From Paracoccaceae bacterium (GTDB lineage Bacteria > Pseudomonadota > Alphaproteobacteria > Rhodobacterales > Rhodobacteraceae), in the NCBI GenBank assembly GCA_018222665.1, contig JAAEZW010000144.1:1-5566 (forward strand): a stretch of 5,566 nt of DNA. The letters are read 5' to 3'. The translations under genes were made by a program, and so were the position numbers. The notes beneath the pieces are model-generated. The model worked only from the letters and a program-made list of their open reading frames with translations, was not told the DNA's origin and searched no databases. This document shows positions 1 through 5,566 of this stretch, in pieces. Position 1 is the stretch's first letter. Every line of letters starts with the position of its first letter.

Positions 1-1095
1 TCCATGTTCCAAAAATTCAACCTGACAATCGGCGGGCACCATGGCGCGCACCATTTCGCGAAAATCTTCCCGGATTTTAAAGGGGTCTTGTTCTCCCACC
101 AAACGGAAGGACACCTTGGCCGCGGCATAACTGGGCAGAACGGTTTTAAACCCTTCGCCTGTATACCCGCTGGTCATGCCATTGATTTCGCACGTTGGGC
201 GCGACCAGATCATTTCAAGCGCGCTGCGCCCCTCTTCACCCGCGGGATCGGCCAAACCCACATCCCCCAAGAAAGCCGCATGATCAAAATTCAGATCACG
301 CCACTGATCGGCTACTGCATCGGGTAATTCATGCACACCTTCATAGAAATTTGGCACCATGATCTGCCCCTGATCATCATGCAGGCTGGCCAAAATTTTT
401 GACAAAACCCGCGCGGGGTTCATGGCCGCACCGCCATACATGCCCGAATGCAAATCCTTGTTCGGGCCTGTGATCTTAATCTCTTCTCCCAACAAACCGC
501 GCAGCATTGTCACGATGGCGGGCGTTTTGCTTTCGAATAAACCTGTGTCACAGATCAACACGATGTCGGATGTCAGTTCGGCTGCGTTTTCCTTCATGAA
601 CGGAATCAAACTGGGCGATCCGCTTTCCTCTTCGCCTTCAAAGAAGAAGGTGATCTTGCAGGGCAATGTGCCATGCACCGCTTTCCATGCGCGGCAGGCT
701 TCGACAAAGGTCATCAACTGCCCCTTATCGTCGGATGATCCGCGCCCCCGGATCACCGGGCCTTTGGGCGTTTGTTCAACGGCAGGATCAAATGGATCGC
801 GATTCCACAGTTCAATGGGATCGACAGGTTGCACATCATAATGTCCGTAAAACAGAATATGTGGCCCAGCCCCATCGACATGCCCAACCACCATGGGGTG
901 ACCCGGTGTTTGGCGTTTCGTGGCAACCGCCCCAAGCGATTCCAGATCACGCACCAACCAATCCGCCGCCTTTTGACAGTCCTCTGCATAGGCAGGATCC
1001 GTGGAAATGGAGCGTATCCGCAACAAATCGAGCAAGCGATCCGTGGATTTTTCTATATCTGCGTCAATACGCGCCAACACCGAATCTAGCGACAT
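1..1095 (-). CDS. M20-family metallopeptidase (dipeptidase/carnosinase-like), C-terminus cut by the window edge
   Basis: This is a partial gene: 365 codons are open from the ATG at 1095 to the left edge, and relatives are usually about 455-465 residues, so roughly 90-100 C-terminal residues lie outside. The family uses two zinc ions to hydrolyse dipeptides or N-acyl amino acids in the cytoplasm, and no signal peptide is seen. Visible active-site motifs are GHYDVQP (H85 metal ligand, D87), GRGSSDDKG (bridging Asp near 122), FEGEEESGS (catalytic Glu and metal-ligand Glu, about 156-157), CDTG (D183) and DLHSGMYGG (H216, in the lid/dimerisation domain). The last metal-binding His expected near the C-terminus is beyond the edge. 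The order and spacing resemble human CNDP2-type enzymes more than ArgE/DapE. The start is supported by AGGAG at 1102-1106, six bases upstream. It is transcribed divergently from hemA. The exact substrate cannot be read from the sequence. Confidence 0.92.
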   Translation of the reverse strand, partial: MSLDSVLARIDADIEKSTDRLLDLLRIRSISTDPAYAEDCQKAADWLVRDLESLGAVATKRQTPGHPMVVGHVDGAGPHILFYGHYDVQPVDPIELWNRDPFDPAVEQTPKGPVIRGRGSSDDKGQLMTFVEACRAWKAVHGTLPCKITFFFEGEEESGSPSLIPFMKENAAELTSDIVLICDTGLFESKTPAIVTMLRGLLGEEIKITGPNKDLHSGMYGGAAMNPARVLSKILASLHDDQGQIMVPNFYEGVHELPDAVADQWRDLNFDHAAFLGDVGLADPAGEEGRSALEMIWSRPTCEINGMTSGYTGEGFKTVLPSYAAAKVSFRLVGEQDPFKIREDFREMVRAMVPADCQVEFLEHG

Positions 1096-1101
1096 TCGAA
1101 T

Positions 1102-1106
1102 CTCCT
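1102..1106 (-). promoter_or_regulatory. Ribosome binding site of the M20 peptidase
   Basis: AGGAG on the minus strand, separated by six bases from the ATG at 1095. It fixes the start of the peptidase. Confidence 0.75.
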
Positions 1107-1160
1107 GTTATGTATCTGTGAAAGAAAGGCTATCATCGGATGGCAATTCAACCAACGCGG

Positions 1161-1187
1161 ATTATCATTTCGCTACGTTAGCTGCAA
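1161..1187 (-). promoter_or_regulatory. Possible weak promoter of the M20 peptidase
   Basis: On the minus strand, GATAAT (1161-1166, five of six bases match the -10 consensus) follows TTGCAG (1182-1187, three of six match -35) with a short 15-base spacer. The position suits the peptidase start at 1095. The -35 match and the spacing are poor, so this is only a candidate. Confidence 0.25.
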
Positions 1188-1194
1188 AAAACCT

Positions 1195-1222
1195 TTGACC
1201 CATAATAAAATATGAATATGTT
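1195..1222 (+). promoter_or_regulatory. Candidate sigma-70-type promoter of hemA, with an FNR-like half-site
   Basis: TTGACC (1195-1200, five of six -35 bases) is followed after 16 bases by TATGTT (1217-1222, four of six -10 bases), about 30 bases before the hemA start. The -35 box also lies inside TTGAC-N4-AATAA (1195-1208). Its left half equals an FNR/FnrL half-site, but the right half is degenerate (consensus ATCAA or GTCAA). FnrL control of hemA is known in Rhodobacter, so the half-site is suggestive, but on this sequence alone it is weak. Confidence 0.45.
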
Positions 1223-1251
1223 ATGGGGAACCGATGAACAAGGACGATTGA

Positions 1252-2475
1252 ATGGACTATACCGCGCATCTTGACGGAGCCCTCTCCCGCCTTCACGAAG
1301 AAGGCCGCTATCGCACGTTTATCGATATTGAACGCGAAAAAGGAAATTTCCCGCACGCGATGTGGAATTGCCCCGATGGCAGCAAAAAGCCAATCGTTGT
1401 GTGGTGTGGAAATGACTATCTGGGGATGGGTCAGCATCCTGTTGTTCTAAACGCCATGCATGAGGCCGTTGACGCCACGGGCGCGGGATCTGGTGGCACA
1501 CGCAATATTTCAGGCACAACCGTGTATCACAAACGGCTTGAGGCCGAATTGGCCGATCTGCACGGCAAACAAGCGGCGCTGTTGTTCACCTCTGCCTATA
1601 TCGCAAATGACGCAACCCTTTCGACCTTGCCAAAATTGTTTCCAGGTTTGATCATTTATTCAGACGAATTGAACCACGCCTCCATGATCGAGGGTGTGCG
1701 CCGCAATGGCGGGGCCAAGCGTGTGTTTCGTCACAATGATGTCGCGCATCTGCGTGAATTACTGGCGGCCGACGATCCCGCGGCGCCAAAATTGATTGCC
1801 TTCGAATCTGTCTATTCAATGGATGGGGATTTTGGCCCGATTGAGGCGATTTGTGATCTGGCCGATGAATTCAACGCCCTGACCTACATTGATGAAGTTC
1901 ATGCCGTTGGCATGTACGGCCCGCGCGGTGGTGGTGTGACAGAGCGGGATAATCTAGCGCATCGCATTGATATTATTAACGGCACATTGGCCAAGGCCTA
2001 TGGCGTGATGGGTGGCTATATCGCGGCCAGCGAAAAAATGTGTGACGCTGTGCGATCTTATGCACCGGGGTTTATTTTCACCACATCATTGCCCCCAGCG
2101 GTTGCGGCGGGCGCTGCGGCATCGGTTGCGCATTTGAAAACCGATCAAACGCTGCGCGATCAACATCAGCTTCAGGCGAAAATCCTGAAAATGCGCCTTA
2201 AGGGTATGGGCCTGCCAATCATTGATCATGGGAGCCATATTGTGCCTGTGATTGTGGGCAATCCTGTGCATACGAAAAAGCTGTCTGACATGCTGCTGAG
2301 CGAGCACGGAATTTACGTCCAACCGATCAATTTCCCGACTGTTCCGCGCGGGACAGAGCGGCTGCGGTTTACACCGTCGCCTGTGCATGGACCAAAGGAA
2401 ATTAATGCCCTTGTCAAGGCGATGGACGCACTGTGGTCCCACTGTGCGCTGAATCGTGCCGAAATAAGCGCATAA
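1252..2475 (+). CDS. hemA: 5-aminolevulinate synthase (ALAS), complete
   Basis: This enzyme condenses glycine and succinyl-CoA to 5-aminolevulinate with release of CO2 and CoA, using PLP. It is the first committed step of tetrapyrrole synthesis in alphaproteobacteria (Shemin pathway) and acts in the cytoplasm. The protein has 407 residues, against about 409 for the R. capsulatus enzyme as I recall it, and long blocks agree with it. Substrate and cofactor residues of that enzyme are found here at the same numbers: R21, N54, T83, N85, H142, S189, D214, V216, H217, T245 and the PLP-binding lysine K248 in GTLAKAYG. The carboxylate-binding Arg of TERLRF is R372. The residue before K248 is Ala where R. 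capsulatus has Gly; I believe this variant also occurs in rhizobial ALAS. The N-terminus starts MDYTAHLD, like relatives, and AAGGAC at 1240-1245 provides the ribosome binding site. It is monocistronic or first in its unit, divergent from the M20 peptidase. Confidence 0.98.
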   Translation: MDYTAHLDGALSRLHEEGRYRTFIDIEREKGNFPHAMWNCPDGSKKPIVVWCGNDYLGMGQHPVVLNAMHEAVDATGAGSGGTRNISGTTVYHKRLEAELADLHGKQAALLFTSAYIANDATLSTLPKLFPGLIIYSDELNHASMIEGVRRNGGAKRVFRHNDVAHLRELLAADDPAAPKLIAFESVYSMDGDFGPIEAICDLADEFNALTYIDEVHAVGMYGPRGGGVTERDNLAHRIDIINGTLAKAYGVMGGYIAASEKMCDAVRSYAPGFIFTTSLPPAVAAGAAASVAHLKTDQTLRDQHQLQAKILKMRLKGMGLPIIDHGSHIVPVIVGNPVHTKKLSDMLLSEHGIYVQPINFPTVPRGTERLRFTPSPVHGPKEINALVKAMDALWSHCALNRAEISA

Positions 2476-2530
2476 CCCTAACAAAAGTGCACATTCTGTA
2501 ACTTTGTGTTATTAAAACTCAAGGTGTTAC

Positions 2531-2553
2531 GCATCGATTCGGCGGAATCATGC
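2531..2553 (+). promoter_or_regulatory. Nine-bp hairpin with one bulge in the hemA-rodZ spacer
   Basis: GCAT (2531-2534) pairs with ATGC (2550-2553) and GATTC (2536-2540) with GAATC (2545-2549), closing a GGCG tetraloop with C2535 bulged. It sits 55 bases after the hemA stop and 30 bases before the rodZ-like start. There is no T-run after it, so it is not a standard intrinsic terminator. It may be a leader-RNA structure, an operator or a weak terminator of hemA. No convincing promoter or terminator was otherwise found between 2476 and 2583. Confidence 0.4.
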
Positions 2554-2583
2554 TTGGGGATGCAACGCTAGGGGCGTGATGAA

Positions 2584-3828
2584 ATGGCAGGGACGGATCT
2601 GACCCCAAAAGGTCGGGACGAAATGAGCAGACCAAAAGGCTTTGACGACTATGAAGTGCGTCTTGGCGATCTGCTGCGCGGTGAACGCGCGACCCTTGGT
2701 AAATCCCTGATGGACGTTCAACGCGAACTGCGCATAAATGCCAACCATATTTCCGCGATTGAAAACTGTGATTATGGCGCCTTTGAAACGCCCAGTTTTG
2801 TGTCGGGTTTTGTACGCTCCTATGCACGATATTTGAAGTTGGATCAGGAACAGGTCTATCGCCAATTCTGCGAAGAAAGCGGATTTGTACCCTCGCACGG
2901 ATTGGCGGATGAGGCCTCGACCCTGCGCAATGGCAAGGCGGTTCCTGTCGCTGGTCCGATGATCAGTGACATGGATGACGCCATCTTTTCCAAATCCCCT
3001 TCTGCGATTGTGCCGAATAAGAAATCATGGACAGATCAGTTTGAGGCAGCGGCTGTTGGATCAATCGCCGTTTTGTGCCTATTGGTTGCGGGCCTAGGCT
3101 ATGGTGCATGGTCCGTATTCCAAGAAATCCAAAAGGTGCAGGTCGTTCCATCCGAAAATACGCCCATTGTTCTGTCAGAATTCAACGGTGCCGCCGAGGG
3201 TGAGGAAACCACTGATATTGTTGGCCTTTCCCCAGATCAGCGCAGCGATAAATTGGAACGCATGTATCGCCCCCCTGCGCTCGACACCCCGATCCTTGTG
3301 GCCCGTGATGCACCAATCTCAACGCTTGATCCCAACCGTTTTGCCAATTTCCCCGAACCAAAGGCAGACGAGGCATTGCCCACATTTGCGGGATTGGATG
3401 CCATTATCGCAGATGTCGTGGAAGAGGTGAATTTGGATGAGGTGGCAAGTGTCGCCCCACAAGTAGTCGAAGATTTACCACCCACCATCGCGATCGTTGC
3501 GACACGCGAAGCCTGGGTTCAGGTGACCTCATCAACTGGGTCAGTCATCTTGGCCAAGATCTTGCAACCGGGTGAGGAATTCACGCTGCCCCAGACTGAG
3601 GGTGCACCAACCATGCGTGCGGGCATGTCGGGATCCGTGTATTTCAGCGTGAACCGCGAACTTTATGGTCCCGCAGGATCAGGCGGTAATGTTGTCAAAG
3701 ACGTTGAATTGTCTGTGGCGAGCCTGTCAGAAACCTATACCCCTGCCATCATTGACAATGACGGCGAGTTGCGCACATTAATCGCGCAAGCCAACTTTGA
3801 AAGCTTTGACCTGCCATTAGATCAATAG
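2584..3828 (+). CDS. rodZ: RodZ-like cell-shape protein (HTH, one membrane span, DUF4115)
   Basis: The 414-residue protein has the RodZ layout. An N-terminal Cro/C1-type helix-turn-helix domain (about 25-92; [20 protein letters not shown], then [10 protein letters not shown]) is followed by a linker, one hydrophobic span (about 155-178, [17 protein letters not shown]), an acidic low-complexity periplasmic stretch (about 190-298) and a C-terminal beta-rich DUF4115-type domain (about 302-382, from [13 protein letters not shown]). RodZ links the MreB filament to the elongation machinery at the inner membrane. F72 and F76 line up with E. coli F60 and Y64, residues recalled as MreB-contacting, so the second is Phe instead of Tyr. 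The gene lies 64 bases upstream of ispG, the same neighbour as in E. coli. The start at 2584 has AGGGG nine bases upstream. An in-frame ATG at 2623 ([10 protein letters not shown]) also has GGGA upstream and cannot be excluded. A DNA-binding regulator with a membrane anchor is the less likely alternative. Confidence 0.85.
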   Translation: MAGTDLTPKGRDEMSRPKGFDDYEVRLGDLLRGERATLGKSLMDVQRELRINANHISAIENCDYGAFETPSFVSGFVRSYARYLKLDQEQVYRQFCEESGFVPSHGLADEASTLRNGKAVPVAGPMISDMDDAIFSKSPSAIVPNKKSWTDQFEAAAVGSIAVLCLLVAGLGYGAWSVFQEIQKVQVVPSENTPIVLSEFNGAAEGEETTDIVGLSPDQRSDKLERMYRPPALDTPILVARDAPISTLDPNRFANFPEPKADEALPTFAGLDAIIADVVEEVNLDEVASVAPQVVEDLPPTIAIVATREAWVQVTSSTGSVILAKILQPGEEFTLPQTEGAPTMRAGMSGSVYFSVNRELYGPAGSGGNVVKDVELSVASLSETYTPAIIDNDGELRTLIAQANFESFDLPLDQ

Positions 3829-3836
3829 ATGTTTGA

Positions 3837-3865
3837 TTGCGCGAACGCTTTCTGTCAATTATACA
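3837..3865 (+). promoter_or_regulatory. Possible weak promoter of ispG
   Basis: TTGCGC (3837-3842) and TATACA (3860-3865) are separated by 17 bases in the 64-base gap before ispG. The match is three of six at -35 and four of six at -10. The spacing is ideal but the boxes are weak, and ispG may instead be read from upstream of the rodZ-like gene. Confidence 0.3.
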
Positions 3866-3883
3866 TTACACAACAGCAAACAC

Positions 3884-3887
3884 GAGG
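3884..3887 (+). promoter_or_regulatory. Ribosome binding site that decides the ispG start
   Basis: GAGG lies five bases before the ATG at 3893. It favours this start over the in-frame TTG at 3833, which would add 20 residues not expected in the IspG family. Confidence 0.75.
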
Positions 3888-3892
3888 TTGCT

Positions 3893-5014
3893 ATGTCGCT
3901 GAACCATGTGCGTCCTTGGCGCAATATCTATCGCCGTAAATCTCGCCAAATTCATGTGGGCAATGTTCCAATTGGCGGGGATGCCCCCATCGCCGTGCAG
4001 ACAATGACAAACACATTGACCACAGATGTCGCCGCAACAATCGCCCAGGTCCAAGCCGCTGCCGACGCAGGCGCAGACATTGTACGCGTTTCTGTGCCCG
4101 ATCAGGACAGCTCAAAAGCGCTGAAGGAAATTGTGAAAGAAAGCCCCGTTCCCATCGTGGCCGATATTCATTTCCATTACAAACGCGGGATCGAGGCCGC
4201 AGAAGCCGGAGCCGCCTGTTTGCGCATCAATCCCGGCAATATCGGATCAGAAGAGCGCGTGCGCGAGGTGATCAAAGCGGCGCGGGACAACAATTGTTCC
4301 ATGCGCATTGGCGTGAATGCGGGATCCTTGGAAAAACATCTGTTGGAAAAATATGGGGAGCCCTGCCCTGATGCGATGGTCGAAAGCGGTCTGGATCATA
4401 TCAAAATCCTGCAGGATAACGATTTCCACGAATTCAAGATCAGTGTGAAGGCCTCTGATGTTTTCCTCTCGGCTGCGGCCTATCAAGCACTGGCAGAAGC
4501 CACCGACGCGCCGCTGCACCTTGGGATCACCGAAGCGGGCGGTTTGATGAGCGGGACAATCAAATCCGCCATTGGTTTGGGCAATCTGCTGTGGATGGGT
4601 ATTGGTGATACGATCCGCGTTTCCCTATCGGCCGATCCTGTGGAAGAGGTAAAGGTGGGCTATGACATCCTAAAATCACTGGGCCTACGCCATCGTGGTG
4701 TGAATATCATCTCATGTCCCTCTTGCGCCCGTCAGGGGTTTAACGTGATCAAAACCGTTGAAACATTGGAACAGCGCCTGGAGCATGTCAAAACCCCGAT
4801 GAGCCTGTCTATCATCGGCTGTGTCGTGAATGGCCCGGGCGAGGCGTTGATGACCGATGTCGGCTTTACAGGCGGCGGCAGTGGTCATGGCATGGTCTAT
4901 TGGGCAGGCAAGCAAGATCACAAAATCAGCAACGATGATATGGTCGATCACATCGTCGAGCTGGTCGAAAAACGCGCCGCCGAGATCGAGGCCGAAACTG
5001 AGGCGGCTGAATAA
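3893..5014 (+). CDS. ispG: 4-hydroxy-3-methylbut-2-en-1-yl diphosphate synthase (IspG/GcpE), complete
   Basis: IspG converts 2-C-methyl-D-erythritol 2,4-cyclodiphosphate to HMBPP, the penultimate step of the MEP isoprenoid pathway, using a [4Fe-4S] cluster and electrons from flavodoxin or ferredoxin. The 373-residue product is close to the 372 of E. coli. It is the short bacterial form: an N-terminal TIM barrel (from about 16; [40 protein letters not shown]) joined to a C-terminal cluster domain, with no inserted middle domain. The three cluster cysteines are C275 and C278 in [10 protein letters not shown] and C310 in [10 protein letters not shown], with the fourth ligand Glu at E317. The C-terminus ends in an acidic Glu/Ala-rich tail (about 361-373). 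The start is the ATG with a GAGG site, giving [10 protein letters not shown]. It follows the rodZ-like gene on the same strand, so co-transcription is plausible. The product pathway supplies quinones, carotenoids and phytyl or farnesyl groups. Confidence 0.97.
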   Translation: MSLNHVRPWRNIYRRKSRQIHVGNVPIGGDAPIAVQTMTNTLTTDVAATIAQVQAAADAGADIVRVSVPDQDSSKALKEIVKESPVPIVADIHFHYKRGIEAAEAGAACLRINPGNIGSEERVREVIKAARDNNCSMRIGVNAGSLEKHLLEKYGEPCPDAMVESGLDHIKILQDNDFHEFKISVKASDVFLSAAAYQALAEATDAPLHLGITEAGGLMSGTIKSAIGLGNLLWMGIGDTIRVSLSADPVEEVKVGYDILKSLGLRHRGVNIISCPSCARQGFNVIKTVETLEQRLEHVKTPMSLSIIGCVVNGPGEALMTDVGFTGGGSGHGMVYWAGKQDHKISNDDMVDHIVELVEKRAAEIEAETEAAE

Positions 5015-5037
5015 ACGCGGCAGTCATTTCGTCCCAA

Positions 5038-5082
5038 GATCACGCGCGCTCGAAGCGAAGCGAAGAATAATCGCGCTTGATC
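5038..5082. repeat. Imperfect 11-bp inverted repeat in the ispG downstream spacer
   Basis: GATCACGCGCG (5038-5048) pairs with CGCGCTTGATC (5072-5082) at 10 of 11 positions, with a mismatch at C5043/T5077. The loop is 23 bases. It begins 24 bases after the ispG stop, between two convergent genes, where a bidirectional terminator would be expected. Neither strand has a T-run after the stem, so it could be a factor-independent terminator only in a loose sense. It may instead be an mRNA 3'-end stabilising hairpin. Confidence 0.45.
5051..5065. repeat. Short tandem repeat, three CGAAG units
   Basis: Three perfect copies of the 5-base unit CGAAG lie wholly within the loop of the inverted repeat at 5038-5082. 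This is short enough to have arisen by slippage or chance. Confidence 0.6.
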
Positions 5083-5210
5083 CAGCCCATGTCCGTCCGG
5101 TCAAACCATAGGTGTGCTTTCGGCAAAACAGTGCGGGGGCTTTGTCACCTCAGCCCAGTAAACCGCCCACGGGCCTGTGCTTGATCCTTGGTCAATAATT
5201 GAAGCAAAAA

Positions 5211-5447
5211 TCAGCCCTTGTCATCAGCACGTCCGTCGAAAGTTTCCCAGATCTTTAGCACCACCAAAACCCACGGCGTGCCGTGCATCAACAAATCAAA
5301 CCAATCAATCGCAAGGATCAGATTGCCTTGCACCATCATCCGCAGTTTTTCCCAGACATGCGGTTCCGGAAACAGGGGGGCCAAACCGATGGTGGCGCAG
5401 GCCACGATGAGGATGGGCCAATTGATCTTGGATACAAGTGATAGCAT
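5211..5447 (-). CDS. Small conserved-looking membrane protein, 78 residues
   Basis: The ATG at 5447 has AAGGA at 5454-5458, six bases upstream, which decides the start over an in-frame TTG at 5483 that lacks a good site. The protein has an N-terminal hydrophobic segment (about 9-26, PILIVACATIGLAPLF), then PEPHVWEKLRMMVQG, an amphipathic part with DWFDLLMHG, a second hydrophobic segment (about 56-69, TPWVLVVLKIWETF) and a charged tail (DGRADDKG). Two spans, with both ends probably cytoplasmic, are inferred. The PEPH-xWEKL and xDxFDLLxH pattern resembles small proteins of about 70 residues that, from memory, databases label loosely as 'RND transporter'. It is far too short to be an RND pump, so I give no function. 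It is convergent with ispG, and its upstream region faces a possible gene at the right edge. Confidence 0.75.
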   Translation of the reverse strand: MLSLVSKINWPILIVACATIGLAPLFPEPHVWEKLRMMVQGNLILAIDWFDLLMHGTPWVLVVLKIWETFDGRADDKG

Positions 5448-5453
5448 AGTTTT

Positions 5454-5458
5454 TCCTT
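5454..5458 (-). promoter_or_regulatory. Ribosome binding site of the small membrane protein
   Basis: AAGGA on the minus strand, six bases from the ATG at 5447. It sets the 78-residue length in preference to a 90-residue TTG-started version. Confidence 0.7.
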
Positions 5459-5523
5459 GCGCAGGTTCATCAGCATAAAGCAAAGTGCAAAAAACCTAAA
5501 CACGATGGGCAAAGGGGATTAAA

Positions 5524-5566
5524 GTGGGCGTTTTATCGCAGCAATGGCAACGGTTCTGTGATCGCG
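5524..5566 (+). CDS. Possible 5' end of a gene running off the right edge (GTG start)
   Basis: A GTG at 5524 is preceded by AAAGGGG (5511-5517) with a six-base gap, and the frame stays open for 14 codons to the edge (fMet then GVLSQQWQRFCDR). The ribosome-binding-site spacing is good, and the position divergent from the small membrane gene is sensible. Fourteen codons are too few to judge coding potential or family. Confidence 0.35.
   Translation, partial: MGVLSQQWQRFCDR

Noticed and set aside
242..249. Possible premature end or frameshift within the M20 gene
   Set aside because: Reading the minus strand from 1095 to 1 gives one uninterrupted frame with motifs in the correct order, so there is no break.
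422..1121. Plus-strand open frames of 100-150 codons opposite the M20 gene
   Set aside because: They are antisense shadows. The minus-strand frame holds complete M20 motifs, a ribosome binding site and sensible codon use.
2476..2530. Intrinsic terminator after hemA (ACAAAAG against CTTTGTGT, GTAAC against GTTAC)
   Set aside because: The pairings are short, AT-rich or separated by long loops, and no stable GC stem with a T-run is present.
3833..3892. N-terminal extension of IspG from a TTG at 3833
   Set aside because: It would add 20 residues with no family support and overlaps the likely promoter. The ATG at 3893 has a GAGG site and gives the usual 373-residue length.
242..5014. An undescribed defence, mobile or biosynthetic system
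   Set aside because: The complete large genes belong to known housekeeping families, with uniform composition and no integrase, transposase, toxin, nuclease or repeat array.
5181..5195. TTGA...TCAA palindrome resembling an FNR/FnrL site
   Set aside because: The gap between the half-sites is seven bases, not six, and it lies between two convergent gene ends where no promoter is expected.
5211..5410. Plus-strand open frames 5177-5410 and 5218-5478
   Set aside because: They overlap the minus-strand membrane gene in antisense, have no good ribosome binding site and show no recognisable protein features.
5448..5483. Upstream TTG start at 5483 for the small minus-strand membrane protein
   Set aside because: No good ribosome binding site precedes it, while the ATG at 5447 has AAGGA at the right distance and begins just before the hydrophobic segment.

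Overview
The window looks like ordinary chromosomal DNA of an alphaproteobacterium, most likely a Rhodobacterales/Roseobacter-type organism. The main support is a 5-aminolevulinate synthase (HemA) that closely follows my recollection of the Rhodobacter capsulatus enzyme. Further support comes from a RodZ-like gene directly upstream of ispG, and from moderate GC content (low-to-mid 50s % by eye) with uniform codon use. I see no mobile element, phage gene, CRISPR array, rRNA or tRNA.

Layout: (1) Positions 1-1095, minus strand: the first 365 codons of an M20-family metallopeptidase (dipeptidase/carnosinase-like), cut off by the left edge. (2) Positions 1096-1251: a 156-bp divergent control region between this peptidase and hemA, with a fair promoter for hemA. 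(3) Positions 1252-2475, plus strand: complete hemA, the entry step of heme and (bacterio)chlorophyll synthesis by the Shemin pathway. (4) Positions 2476-2583: a spacer containing a small hairpin. (5) Positions 2584-3828, plus strand: a RodZ-like protein with a cytoplasmic helix-turn-helix domain, one membrane span and a periplasmic DUF4115-type domain. (6) Positions 3893-5014, plus strand: complete ispG (gcpE), the iron-sulfur enzyme of the MEP isoprenoid pathway. (7) Positions 5015-5210: a convergent spacer with a long imperfect inverted repeat whose loop carries a CGAAG triplet repeat. (8) Positions 5211-5447, minus strand: a 78-residue membrane protein. (9) At the right edge, a possible GTG start of a further plus-strand gene.

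The complete genes are housekeeping functions: tetrapyrrole supply, cell shape and isoprenoid supply. HemA and IspG feed pathways that meet in heme a, quinone and photosynthetic pigment synthesis, but nothing here shows that they are co-transcribed. The rodZ-ispG pairing also exists in Escherichia coli and is the most notable conserved linkage. I found no convincing undescribed system. The best leads are small: the hairpins at 2531-2553 and 5038-5082, the small membrane protein, and the hemA control region.
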